This document shows, one piece after another, positions 31,504 to 45,512 of a DNA stretch of 64,000 nt. The translations under genes and the position numbers were made by a program. Below the pieces are notes generated by a model, which was given only the letters and a program-made list of their open reading frames with translations, had not been told where the DNA came from and did no database searches. Numbering within the stretch: position 1 is the first letter of the stretch; the number at the start of each line of letters is the position of its first letter. Location: NCBI GenBank assembly GCA_010645155.1, contig JAAGOF010000204.1, positions 352,409 to 416,408 of the forward strand, in the 5' to 3' direction. The DNA is from Tigriopus japonicus (lineage: Eukaryota; Arthropoda; Copepoda; Harpacticoida; Harpacticidae).

Positions 31504-34500
31504 ACTACAAAAGACAATTTGTATCAGTAAAAGTAACTGTCTGGAGCTAAATTGCATGGGATAGTTGCGATTTTGTACGTTAGTCATTGAAAAATTCATT
31601 TTGTAATTAATGATTTAATGCTGGATGAACAACCGGTCAAGCACTTGAATAGAATGAATTTTGAGACGCAGATCAATTCTATAAATCCTCTAAGTTCAAG
31701 AAGCTTAACTTCAAGAAAGAACCATTATCTAAGTGGAAAATGTAATGTGCCAAAATCATATTTTATCCATTGCGTCATTGCATCACCATACAAATCTGAG
31801 CTATTGTTTTTAAATAAAAACCACAATACTGAACACAATCTTGCATTAAACCCCCTCCTCTCGCCTTTTAAGTTTCAGAACAAAGAATAGCCGCTTAATA
31901 TACATTTGGCACAATTTCATTACCTCTTTGGCTCCAGAATCCCCAAATAATCTGGCAACAATGGCAGTAGTGATCCTTGGACCTAGTGAGTCATTTGTAG
32001 GCGAGCGAGTGTAGTATGTTGGCATGTGTCTTCTCTGAGAATTTCCACGACTCGCCCAAGCTTGAAGGCGCCCTCAACGAACGAGTCACACTAGAGAAGT
32101 TTGCCGGAACGGGAGAGCGGATTCGCTCGTTGTTTCGTTCCAACGCGAAGGGGCCTTCTTCCATTCCACATGATGATGATGGTGGTGGTGATGATGACGG
32201 CGACGACGACCACCACCGACAAGCCGAGAGTGGGGCCGGACGAGTGCATGGAGAGCGAGTACGTCCACGTCCACGGCGGGTGACTCGGAGTTTGCGTCAC
32301 TTTGGAAGTTGTTGATTCAAGTCTCTATTTGTGTTGGGTGTAGAAAGAAGCCTTTTTGCGGTTCCATATTGAGAGCCATCATCAACAGGGATCCTTTTGG
32401 GACACTTAGAATACTAGAAGCCTTGAATTGTGACGGCAACAAACCGAACACTTGACTGTCGGCACTGTCTGTTTGAAGTGATCTCGTCGGTTTGTTGGCT
32501 TGTTCCTCCTAATCAACGTGGTTCCATTTCGGAGAGTGGAAACGAGGCTGCTGTTAAGTGAATAGCCTGACTGTCAGGAAATACTTTCTACCTTAAGGTA
32601 AGAATAGTGGCACGTTTTTTGGATTTATCCCTGGCTGAGGGCTGATTTGATGGCCATTGAGCAAGATAACGATGTCTCAGATGACTGTCAAGCAAGTAAT
32701 GCTCCAAACATGTGCTTTGTTCTATTGGCAGAGTCAACATTTTCGAGTGATGGAATCGACTGATTCTCTCTTATCTGTACACGGAGCTCTAAGTTTGTTT
32801 AATGACCATTCCATTGGCTCTTTTGAGCAACAGGTAATTTTTTTGTTAGTCTGTCTCTCTTTCAAATAGTACAGCTTTGGCACGACAGACAACTGATTCA
32901 TGTTAAGGTTGAAGTACATTCAGATGCTAATCGTGAGCGAGAAGTGGGTGTACTAGATTTCTCGTGGAAGGATTTACCTGTTTTAGATCTCAAGCACCTG
33001 TAGGGTTGGTTGGTTGGTTAGTTGCTCGGTGTGCTAGATCTCACCGGGCGAACTTCAATGCCAACTTTTATGATCTGGTACCGCTGACGACCGAAATGGG
33101 GTTCAGACAATCAAAACTTTGGGTGGTTGCTCATACGCAATGTCCTAGAAGCCTTGCAAATATATTTTGTTCTGCTTGCCTTTCAAGCATTTTGTTCACG
33201 TGGAATGCATTGGATGCGTTTATTGTTCAGCCAGTCTTTGTGGCTAAGATACGTTTTTCTGATCTCTGGCCACGAAGACCGATAGTTTGTGTTTTTGGTT
33301 TATCGGAATCTAATTGAACAAAAGATGATTGGAAGCGGATGCTGACATTCTAGATTTGATCTTTTTTCTCATATCCAATAACTCAACACCTGGAATTTAG
33401 AAAGAGTTGACAAATTCGTGCATTCTAGAGCACCAATATGGTCACAGTTCAAATAACGTTGCAAGAGGACATTCCGCTTGTTTTTGCGGTTTGTTGGACG
33501 ATGAATGAATCATTAACAACTCTTCCTCGAATAAACCGGTTGATTTGGATGACTTCATTACTACTACTTCATCATTTTATACGGGCTCCTGGTCTATAAA
33601 CACAAAACGATCTAAATTTAGGCCATTTTGCAAGTCAATGCAGGTGTGATTTTTGTGTCTTTTTCAACCTTATCAGACCAACTCAAGCCAGATCGTTTTG
33701 TCTAGACTATCTTTCTCTCGTTATCAACAAATATTATTACATGATGTACTTCATTATTTCGAGCATATCACGTCATCATCGTGTCCATGCCATGTTGGTG
33801 GTTCGTTGTTGAAGAATCGATGGAACAGCTCAAAGAGCGAAACTTCTCGGGGAACCGACTCCAAGATATCTTTTGCATTTGATTTGCATACTGCGGTTGC
33901 TCTACAAGTTCACACAGACTTATGATTATGTTCAATGGAGCTCGTTGTATCGTAATCATGTGTGGTCGATCTTGAACGAGAGAACATCGCGTAATCAAAT
34001 TACTGAGCATTACTGCCTGAATAATCCCGGGTCAAGAGGTTGCCGAAAAAGTACTGGATAATGCGAGTAGAAGGGAGTTGGAAATGGACCAGCCTCGTTA
34101 GTGGTGATATCATTATTCACTTGATGTTTCACTCAAGCGTGTTGTTGACGGAGGAACAAATTGCTCATGCAAACCACTGTAATCTTTTCGAGAGGCTTCG
34201 ATGGCAATGAAGCTCGTGAATATCAAAGGATGAAAATTTCCATTGAAAACATCCCACATCTTTGGTCTAAAAACGTTTTGACCTCCTACATGTGGCGGCT
34301 CACGAGAGGAATTTCCAAATTATGTAGATTTTGGAACATTTTTCTTCTCTTCTTTTCCATTTTTTTGTAAAACAGTTTTCCTCATTCTATATTCGAATTT
34401 TCAGAAGCCACAAATAGCTCCAAGTATCTCCATTTAAGATAACATCAAAGAAATATCCAGTCATCCTAGGGCTCAAAGACAAAACCATTATTGCCCTGGT

Positions 34501-37500
34501 TGAAAGCCCTCCATTTGTTTCTTTGTGGAATATTTTCGTTCGTTTTCATATTTTCTTCAAACTCTAACTAATTCATCGCTCTTTCTATCTAATTCCAATG
34601 CGGACAAAAACAGTTTTTACTGAGTCCATTCAGCAATGAATATTTGAGCTCCGATGGAGGTCTTAATTAACCCATTCGTGCCATTGATGAAAGTTCTACT
34701 TTGTAAGTTTCAGAAGTTGACCCATAAAAGGTTCTCCTTCTTTACTATGGGTGCCATATTTGAGGTCGACTGTGAAGTTATTTAAAACCTTGGTTCGTAA
34801 TCAGTGAAAGGACGCGAAATCAGGCGTTCTTAGTCGAAAATCATGTTCTCTTTGTATGATCCATATGTTATCTTGGAAAGGATGGGCTTTTTGTACATCA
34901 CACATGTGCGGAAAGAATCGAAAGGTCGTTCAATTTTTTTTTTGTCGTAGAACGAAATCAGATCTTTGAAGCATGTTGCTCGTCTTTTGTAACGTGCCAA
35001 AAGATGCTTATAGGTAAGTTTATTTCCTCAGAAATACTGCTTTTCCTCGAAATTTACCAAATGTGGTCAACATGAAGAGGCTCACTGTATACAGTTTAAA
35101 TGAATATGTTCCACAGAAAAAGAGGCCAAACTTTCATTGAGTAACTCTTCGTTTGTGCCAAAACAGAGAAGGTTCAATATGAGTTCGCTCTGATCAGCGG
35201 GTTCCATTTTGATTGACCTCTTTGTGGGGGATTTTTTGTTTCCTTTGTTTCTGGCCTTTCCAACATTTACACTGATGAAGTTGTAAAAGTCAAGAGAGGG
35301 ATGGACTGTTTAGAAGGTTGTTTGTTTTCCGGCGAAAATAGACCCAAAAAGAGCATTGACAAAATTAGTATTCCAACTATTTTCCATCGTTATTTCAGCT
35401 TTAAGGGCGGCAAAAATCTCCATATTGTTAAAAGGGTGATTCTAGGTGATGCAGGGTGATTCTTTCTATCAAAAGATGAAAAGTTGTTTTAAGGAATCGA
35501 AACCATTTTCAATATTCTCGTTGATACGGTCAACTAGGCTTTGGGGGAGATTAGGATTGAAATGACAAAGTCAACGACGTTGACGTCAAGAGAGGTGTGC
35601 TATTTTTGCCTGTTAAATTTCGAGCATTTTATCGAGTTCTTATCAGTCGTAACTGGTTTTAAAGGAGAAAATGCAATTGTAAGACGACAAATAGGCTAGG
35701 CCTAAATAGGTCTATTTTTAGCCGACGCGTCATATAGATGCGAATGCTTAATTGAGGGACACTGTGCTGAATTAATTAGTTCCTCTGGATCAATTTCCGG
35801 TTTAGATGTAAACACTTTCGTATAGCTTGAAGTTTTTCAATGTACTTTTTTCTTGATTGAATTGGCCGATCGTAAAGCATAAGGGATTCTTATCCATTTA
35901 ACTTCATCACAAACATTTTTAGAGCGACCCATTCTTTAAAAAAGAAACGTGACAATTATTCCACGATGATTTCTTTCTACTTTCAAAGTGAAATCATTTC
36001 AATGCGATTTTTGGCACGACTATCGAGCTCCAGTGCAAACATCCTTCAGAATTATTTTATTGAAATTTTCTGCCGAACGGCAAATTTCGTCGCCGTATTT
36101 TTTTGCCCCAGAAGTTTGTATTCTGGTTCTTATTTTCTTCGTCTTTCTTTGCCTACTTGGATCGTTGGACCAGCTCATAATTCTCAAATGTCATGAGCAA
36201 CTCCGATTTGAGACTCGTTTTTCTCGAAACTCCACCCATATTTCATGTTTCTCTGTTTGACTAAAATAGTATTGCACGAGAAGTGCCTGTGGTTGGGCGA
36301 AGGTCAGATAAAGGCCGATAGTGAGCTAGCTCCTTTGAACCGTTAACGAACATTGCCGAGGTCTCGGATTTGGTGAACAGATATTAGCAGGCTTTCTATC
36401 CTTTCCTGGATCCATGTATTGTAAGTTTACTTCCTTCTCCGGTTCCATCATGGTGATAGGTCGGTTCCATTCTCCCTTGTGGAGGGTCCAACTAGCCTAT
36501 TGTATGCGAGTATTCAATTCTCTTCGGGTTCCAGCTACTTACTTATCCAGGCGCCTTCCATTTCTTGTTGGTCTTTGTAGTTTTTGGCTCTAATCATCTC
36601 CGTGACCAAGTGGCGTATCCGAGCGAGCAGAGCGGCCTTTTCTCTTCGCTCGCCAAGACCGACCGTTCCTTGTCAACGCTCCATTCTCCCATTTGATCGC
36701 ACATGAGCATTGACAAAAATAGCAGCCTTTGTTCCACTGTTCTTAGCACGATCCAGAACGAATAGTTGGCTTGAACACGTCAAAGATGGATGCTTGAACT
36801 TGGCTTTGCGATACGGAAAAAAGCTGGTGTCGATTTTGCAATCTTCAACACGGGGCTAGAGTACAATACATCTGGAGGAAAACTCGACTTGACCGATGAA
36901 CGATGAGAGGTCTTTTTGTAGTAGTTTCTCGTCCATCTCGTCGTCCAGGGGCTATTCTTCAAGATTCTTGACTCGGAGTGAGTCTCTTGTTTGTCAAAGT
37001 AAGATTACCGAGCTGACTCCCGCGTACTGAAAGCGCCTTCATTGCTCACTTCCTCAGAAAGATAAAATGCAGCGTTGACCTTGGATTACCTCCTATTAGG
37101 AGGAGTAGCAGGTCCCACCGAATGTTGTGGTTGGTGGGGGATGCCATTTCGTATATAAAAGAGACCGGCTTTCTCTGGGGAACACTTTGTCTTGGGTTTT
37201 TCTTTGTGGCCTTGTTAACCCTTTTGTCGCGAAGACGGAAAGGACTTTAAATAGCTTGGAAAAGCCCAGAACCTTGGAAAACCCCAAGTTTGATCTAGTC
37301 CGATTCTTTTGAATAGAAATTGAACTTCTGTCCCGGTTTCCCTTATCTGAAGGCGATAAAACCAAGAATTATGATGATGGTTCCAAAAGCGTTAGATTTG
37401 TAGAACCATATAAGAAAACAATCCGTTTCATCTTCGGCCTTTTTGGACTTGGCAAGCAATGAACAACAATGAATGGTATTCCAAGAAACACTCGGGGACC

Positions 37501-40500
37501 CCCTGGTCTTTCGTGGAATTCGATTCCAAGCCAAAGATCCAGATTTCATCTCTGGACATTGGCCCTTGCCAAGACCTTTTGTGTTTTCCTTGGGATGGAT
37601 CTGGATTCAGCTCGTTGTCCCCATTCAGATGTGCTCTGTCCTGTACTCCAAAGAGGATCTGTTTTGAGACGCTTTCGAAATCATGCCTGTTTATATACAA
37701 AGAGCTCAAATGATTGGACCCTGATGAAAGCGTTTTTAACGAGGTGTTTCATCTCGTTGTGAGGAGTACATTAATCCAAGTTTCTTCTTGTTATGATCCT
37801 GTTGTTGTTATTGATGATGATAGTGATGATATTGATAATAATACCACTGAACCTCATCTCACAAAGTGAGCAGAAAGAACCCAATGCTTGTTATTCCGTC
37901 TTGCGCTCTTACCCATAAAGCATGCACAAGTGACAGTCAGGCTGTTCTTTCTCTCTCTTTCTCTCTTTCCAGATTGTTGTCATGTAAAGATCTGGTCTGA
38001 GAAAGTGTGTTTCGAACCGAATCTCGAGAGCATGTTGAAAGATGAGAGTACTTTCCGTCAAGATTTCGTCGCGTTCTAATCAGTTGGCAATTTGAATTAA
38101 CGAGCCCTTTCTCTAGATGACAAGCATTTTTTACCCCAACTCTACCTGATATGAAATTGCATCCATTACATATTAAACCCGGCTTTGGTGGTAAAATACC
38201 CCCATTGTTGTTGTGCAGTTACAACGTACTCAACGTTTATTGCTTAATCAAAGGCAGTGATTGGTCCCCTTGATTGGATAGATCGTTGATCTGGTGATAA
38301 ATCTGACTCGAGCGACACGATAACGTGACAAATGAAATGGTCTTCAAGACAGCTTCTTTTGTCCTTGCTCTTTTTTCGACCTCTTTTCTGTCGTCTCAGC
38401 CTCACAACCTCAGATCCAGTGTCACGGCCAACTCGACAAGGCCCCTGGCTTCCAGAAACAGACCAATTTCGCTTGAACCGAGATATATATCACGAGGCAG
38501 ATAAGATCCTTCATGGTGCTGGAACATCACATTAGGAGATATTCTGCTTTCGTTACTCCACAGACGGTTTTCTCATCCTTGGGTAACCTTGAAAAAGGGC
38601 CCGCCTCATTTCCGTGGCTCGAAAATATCCATCCATATCAAACCTTCTTCGTCCTCTCGGTTTGGTGCTAAATGACTTGAGAAGGCATGGCAGGCCTAGA
38701 CGTTTGGGTGCAACATAAGACATACATAAACATGTCTGAATGTTAACATGTCAAAAATGACAATGTAACTTGATACGCAAACTTCCTATCCACATTTAAG
38801 GGCCCTTTTTCAAGAGCAGAAGGAGATGAGTTTTACGCTTAATGGGGGAATTTTGTGTCCATTCATGGGGTAATATGTACGAAGAGGAAAAAGATGCATG
38901 TACGTGCATCTTTGCAGGTTGATCGACAATACTTTCTTGAGTGTGCTTGGTTGGTTGGTTCCACGAAGAAGTCGATGGATTTCAAATGTTACCTTATGAG
39001 AACCCAAGGGCAGGCGGCCTTTGGCCCACACGAATGAAGGCCAAAATGGGTTGTAATAAATCCGGATTAAATTGCTATCAGCCTCAGTCAGTGATGGCAA
39101 AAGGGTGGAAAAGAAGGGAAGAAAGGAAGGAAGGAGCGAAAGACGAAAGAAAGCCAAAGAGAGAGGTTTCGGCTTGTTGAAGTGGAAAACCACTCAATGA
39201 ATGAATGAAACGAACTCAAAGGTCTATAAGGATGTGTAACCCAAATCACCAGCCGTTTGTATCGTTAAGTCATTCAGAAATTGATTCTCAGTTCAAAAGC
39301 CCGTTAGACGACAAGAGTGTCGTAATATGGCTGAAGACTTTCGGGGGAAAAGGCGTACATTTGCTTGTACTTTATACATCTTTATACATAAGGTCTGCTC
39401 TTCAAAGCACTGAAGCAAACGGCCACTCTACTCATGAATACGAACCCACTTCCGATTCATCGAATGACGATGGAGTGCGAGAATACGGAACGCATATTAC
39501 TGAAGCGACCGTAATTATTGACTTGGAACTTGAAGTGAATGTCAAAAAGAATGTCAGATATTGAGTCGATGTCGTATAATTTTTTAAAAACTTCTTTTCA
39601 TCACGAAAATCACTTACCATAGTTCTTGCTTCGATCAATGACGTGAGAAGTTGATCGATTAGTCTGATATCAAAAGAGCCTCGTGGAGTCGAGTTCGCTT
39701 TCGTTGGTAGAACCCAAAAAATAAATGTCCCTCCCTTTCCAATTCCTTCATAAAGAAGAACATTTCAATTTGGCCTTAAGTGGTATTGAAGTTGCAAATG
39801 GTTATGGCTCTTGAAGGCAATATCAAAATCCGAAGGCAGTTAGTTCCACGAGCCTTCGTTCAAGCCAAGGGACTTCTTGGTTTCTTGGGCTCCCATTGAG
39901 AGGGATTACAAAAAGTTGCTCCCAACTCTCATTTCTAGATAAGGTTGTGGTCCTGGTCCCCATGTGTAAGATTCTAGCAAGCTCCAGTTTTAGTTCCAGG
40001 AACGCACATGCACATTTTCCGATGAAGGTTTCTAATGCTTGTGCATACAATGCGCACATGCTTGTCGCATTCGACATTTGTACCCCTGCCTGTATTTAAT
40101 ATTCCATTTTTTTTTATCTTTGTTACGACTTTGTTGTAACCTCAAAAGCGCCCATGAATGAAGGAGTGTATTCTTTGTCCTTTGTCCCTAACAAGATCAA
40201 AAGGTGACATTTTGAACGAATGCGAGGCTCACGCTCATTTTCTTTGGGACAAGGACTAATTGAAGGAACTAAGAAAACAGTTAGATATTGGTCCTTGTTC
40301 GTTATTTTTGGATTATTGGATAAAGAAGATTAACGAAATTAAACTTGCAAGGCATGAAACATTCACTGTTGGTTGGCTTTAGTTCCTAGTTCAAGGTCGA
40401 GTGATTGTCTCTGAACCTTTGCCGTGATAAGTTTTTTTTATGAAAGACAACATCCACCATTAATTGTCTTAGTGGGATGTGCCCTTTCAAGTGAAGTTTT

Positions 40501-43500
40501 CTTGTTGTCTTGGGAAAATGAAAAGAAATACGTTTACTTGGCTGTTCAGCAAAATACACAAAACGTTCAAACTGACAAGGGACCTTTGTTAACAATTGTT
40601 TCAAGTTGCCCTGTTTGTGTTTCAAGACTGTGGGATTTGGAGTACGTGTAATCACGTTATTCGAGGACGAGGCCAAGAGGCTCTGAGGCTATAAAAGGAG
40701 CAAACATGGGACGACGACATGACATATATAAAAAGCCGACCCTTCAACCAAAGTGGGCCATCAGAATGTGCTCTTATGGACAGAGAACAAGACACAATCC
40801 CCATTCAATGGTCATGGCTTACTTTCAATGACATGGAAAGGTCATTGAGCTGAGCAATGGGATCAAGAGGAAAGCTGTTGGGGTGCCCAAAATCCACGTT
40901 TATGATCTTCAATTAATTACACCCGAATGTACACTGATTGCCTTGAGAAAACCCGAACTTATACTTACCTAATGTAAGAACATATCTGACTTATAATTAC
41001 GAGTAAGATTTATTGGACTTGGTCATTAGTCATTACATTTACGAGGGATTTCCCTTTTTTCCTTCTCGTTTTACAATCTATTATTTGCTATCATGACAGA
41101 GTATAAACGAGATCTTACTTTTCTTATCCAGTCAGACGAAGGAAAAACCTTTTTTTAATTGCTCAGAGCGAATGTACTTTCCTTGGATCCAAAAAATTGG
41201 TGGGCTTCAAAGAACTTGTCTTTACCACGACGTTTACCAATCGGTAAATTGAATATTAGATCAGAATTGGTTCCCACTAACTTTCCATTATCGATATTGA
41301 TTAAGTGTGTGACCATATTAGTATGGTGCAATATTGATTTGGAGATCTGCGAACTCCCAGGCTTTTTTGTATTTGAAAGGTTGATCCTCTGGAAATGTTG
41401 AAAGCTTTAATCTGAATCGTTTGGAACCCTTGATTTGTCTTCGTCCTTATCAATGTGTCGGGATTCATTTCATGATCCTCGATGACTTATCGTTATCGAG
41501 CTGAAATTGAGCAAATGACAGGCAATCAAATCTAATGGCTCTTGTTCCATAATACTCTCTAAGAGCCTTCAAGACTGATGACAAGGCCTCGCTTGAACGG
41601 TACTACCAAGTCTCTTTGTCCCAACAGCATCATTAACTTTCATGAGAGTCGAGCGCCAAAAATATGGTCGGAACTTTTCCTCATTCAATTGTTACATGGC
41701 CTTTTCGGACGAGCTATCATGGGTCAGGGCTGATTGCTGGACACACTGTAGTTATTGTAATGATAACGGAAATCAATGTCCACTTGAACGAGCCAGAGAT
41801 ATATATTCTTTCCATTGATCCTATTTCCCCCCGACACTTGTTATCCAGGCCCAACTTCAAGTATTTTACAATAGACCTGGCTCTACCCAAAGTAAGTTGG
41901 GCTCTGAAGGGCCTGTTTCGATGGAGGTACCTTCTATTCCAATCCATGCTTTCCACTCGAACTGACTATAGTAGCATTGGGTGGCTTTTGTCGTTTGAGA
42001 TGATTTAATGCGATTAAATTGCATTTGAATAGCGACAAACTGAGTCCAGTTGCAACAAGTTTAGGCCAAACTTAGAGCTTTATCATGCATTTAAAACAGC
42101 TTTTTGCCAGCCTTACAAATGGCTCGGAGCAATCAATGAATATGGAAATGAAAAACCTCATTTAGCATGTGTTCTCAGTCAAAAATCCTCGGTGATGTGC
42201 TTTGTTTTGGCTTGTTGTTGTGATGGAGCATTCGAGTAGTGTGTGTGATCAGAAGATGTATTCGTTTTTGGTGTTCCAATTTGAAGTGTGGAGCGTTAAT
42301 TTAGTCAGCATGCTCCACATCTTGTGAATTGTAGTGAATATTGGAATTCGATGGGAGCTTGGGCTGATATTGTTTCCATCTAAGATCGTGAAATCCCCGC
42401 AGAATATCCCACGAATTGGAATATCCTTTTCCTCGTACTATGATTACAGTTGTTACACACAAAGCAAGAAGGAACGATCCTTTTGTTGTTGGAACTACAA
42501 TCCAGATGTTACAAAGAGCGGCGATGACAAGAACTGTCTTGAAGTCTGAAAGGGGCTTAAGCGATCTGGCTGACCTCGAACCTTTTTGCTCGTGGTCGAT
42601 TTTTTTCTTGAAAAATGGACTTCAGCTAGCATCGGCCTTTCGCATTGCCATCTCAAGAAAGTGGCTCCCAAAATGACCACATGTTTGAACCCTGTGTGAA
42701 TGGCTTTTTGTTGCAATCAGGGCTGAGCGAAGCCCGCTAAAAGCTTCAGCTCTTTAATGTTAAAAAGTACGTATATCAATTGTGAGGCAGTTCTGCAACC
42801 ATTTATTGCGAAACTTTTCGGAACTTTAAAGATATTCCGGTAACTTTTTAGATTGGAAACCCAAACTTCATGTGCCATTGTGGGACGACCATGTCTTCAT
42901 TTATTGGTCCTCATTTCCACATAATGGGGAGACAACACTGAGGAATATACTGCATCAGATAATCACTAATGCGGTTTTAGCCATTGACCATTCTGGTCAT
43001 GAATCACGGCCAAACCTCTAGACAGATTTTGAGCCTGTGCTTCTCAGTTCGTTGGTCTGTAGGCATAACGTCAAATGAAAGAGAAACCCTCAGTTCCCCT
43101 TGATGTCGCTTTTTCCTTTATCTTGTTATAATATAAATGATTCAAGCCTTTAGTGAGGATAGTCTGATTCCAGTACGTTTTGACGTTATTTTATTTGTTA
43201 CGAAAGCATCACAGTACCAGTTGAGGAAACGTAATTTATGCAAGATGGTTCAGAATAGTTGGATTGGCTCTATCGATCCACACTTTTTCAATGACCATTC
43301 TCCTGAAGTGTGCTAACCCTCTCAGTCACATGCCACCTTTTACATGAATAATTGAGTGCATTTAAAAAGTATTGCCGAGGCATTAGAAGAGGCTTGACTC
43401 GAGCGACGTTTTTGCATTGTTTTCTTTTTTTCAGACCTTTCACGTTAATGATCTCAACCATCCTCTTAAGTTTAACTTCTTAAATGCAAAAGGGGAGTTC

Positions 43501-45512
43501 AAGCAACTTTTGTAAATCCCCTATAAACTAAAAGAATATGCCTTTCTGTCCTTAACATTCATCATTACAAATTTTCAACTGAATTACTCACATAAAGTTC
43601 AGATCAGGTCCCACGAAGATCAAACGTGAGATTTGGCAGGCATTGCAATGGATCTTTAATTCACTCATTGGCGGGAATCATTTGTGATCGCCCGTCTTAG
43701 CTCGAGTGGTGACGATTACAATGCCAACTAAAGGATCTTATTGATGAAGACTAATGGTGCTTTTGATCCCGATCGATCGGATTTTTTTGGAAATTGGACC
43801 TCTAGGGTTATTCTAGGGAACTTAATTCCAAGCAGAGAGTTTTCAATCCAAAGCTGACCTCCAAAAAGGCTGCCTCAGTTGTGGGAGGGTCCGATAAACT
43901 TGCTCGTCTTTTTTTCTGTCGGGAATAAGTTTATTCGTCTTTGGGACGAGTTAGGCCACCCGACTGTATCCACGTGGGTCTTAGCATTGAAAACATCCGA
44001 CAAGTAACTCTCCAACAACTCTTGCCATGCCTTTCACAGACAAAACTGATGCACGCACACTAGCAGCGTAAGAGGTAAGTGGCGGGCATACCGAGGCCAT
44101 CAATTGTTCGTTTGGTAATTCGTCAATGCCTCATCTACTCTTGGAAAAAGGTATCTTCACCGTATGTTCCCATTATAATGATCGACAAAGTTCAAAGTCC
44201 ACGGGTCTACTATGTAGGGATGGATGATATCCCCGCTCTTAAAAGTATCAAGAACAGGATGGACCTCCTGGGAACAAGCCATAGCAAAAGGCCATCGTGT
44301 GTTTATAATGACGATGCGGAGAATTTTCAATGATCAACTACTCTCAAGAACTTTTTGGAACCCCACCGAGTGAGCCCAAAAAAAATGGAAGCAAACATAA
44401 ATTACCTTGTGAAACGAATAACAAATGCCATGCCACCCATATACTTTGCCTTATTATGTTCAAGAGTGACTCGTTTCAAAAGAAGGGCTACACTCGAGAT
44501 CCTTATTTCAACGCTCGTGGCGCACATGGAAGGAAGCTTCCCGAGATTTTTTTCCGAGAAATCCGCTGGCTTCATCCTTTCAACTCTCAACTGAAGCGTC
44601 CCAGATCTGGTTACCAGGCCCCCAAAGCCTAGAGCCCCAGTAGTTGGCTCTAGATAGATTTCTCAAAGCGGCTGACAGAGTGCATTTTAAATGAGGCGGG
44701 GGCCTTGGAAATGAACCCTTTTTCTCCTTCTCTTTGTGCGTCACCAATATCCGCTTGTGTCGTTTTGACACGATGAGTTAGTTGACCATCTCGCAATGAC
44801 GAACCGTGCATAGGACATTGGTATTCCATTGCTGAGGTTCATGGATCGTTCTCCGAGTGGAGTGTGAATAGATAGTGGCAAAGTAAAGGCTGCTGGCTGA
44901 ATGGAAGGACAATCCAATTTTCTCTGACTGTCCAAAGTGTTCGTGAGACTATGGTGGAAATGACCTTGGAAGGTGGGGCGGACTAAATCTGGTTGAAGCG
45001 TAGTTTATGGCCAACCATCAGTCATAACTTGAAAACTAGCTGACCCAAAGCTATTTGAGCAAGCTTGAGTGTTTGGGTTGTGATTCTGGGCCACTTTTTG
45101 CCTCTCTGTTTTGTTGACATCATGGCGGGTTTTGGTCTTGGGAGGATGAGTGCTCTGGATAATCTTCGAATTCCAATCCAATGAAAAGGCTTTTTAGCGA
45201 TCCGAGCAAGAGAGAGAGAGAAAAAAGCACTTAAGAAGATCTCGTCGGTCCATTTGGCTGGAAACAAATGATGACTTGCAGTATCTTATCGGACCGTCGA
45301 AATGCCAATCTTGGTGTTTCATCCCGGCTTCTTCACCATTAATCCAGCGTCTTTGTTTGTTTTGCTTTTCCAGGTGCGAGATCGGCACTTTCGGCACACG
45401 GGAAAAACCCATGCGGACATGATGATCTGAGCCTTCGTTGATAAGCAAGCAAACCCTCTGCTTTCCCATTTTGTTCTCTCGCCAACCAAACAACCAACCA
45501 ACCTCCTCCATC
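31504..45512. other. 14-kb stretch without recognisable genes
   Basis: No exon with family resemblance was found on either strand. Open frames of 60-127 codons occur, but none has domain signatures or linking splice sites. 32000-32320 is GC-rich with a GAT/GAC/CAC-type run. TATA-like core motifs are at 37152-37161 and 40690-40735. 37800-37850 is GAT-rich. The stretch could be the large first intron or regulatory region of the first exchanger gene, but no donor or leader exon can be shown from sequence alone. Confidence 0.45.
40690..40735 (+). promoter_or_regulatory. twin TATA-box-like motifs
   Basis: TATAAAAG (40690-40697) and TATATAAAAAG (40725-40735) lie about 35 bp apart in otherwise unremarkable DNA. 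Both match the animal TATA consensus. No coding exon follows directly: the first ATG downstream (40767) opens only 22 codons. A promoter for a non-coding leader exon or an unrecognised transcript is possible. Chance in AT-rich DNA is the alternative. Confidence 0.3.

Noticed and set aside
32016..32315. 99-codon ORF with an Asp/Gly-rich run
   Set aside because: The acidic run comes from a GAT/GAC simple repeat. There is no domain, no splice partner, and equally long frames exist on the opposite strand.
39205..39564. 119-codon ORF in the gene-poor stretch
   Set aside because: Composition is unremarkable, no motif is recognised, and no flanking exon or promoter supports it.
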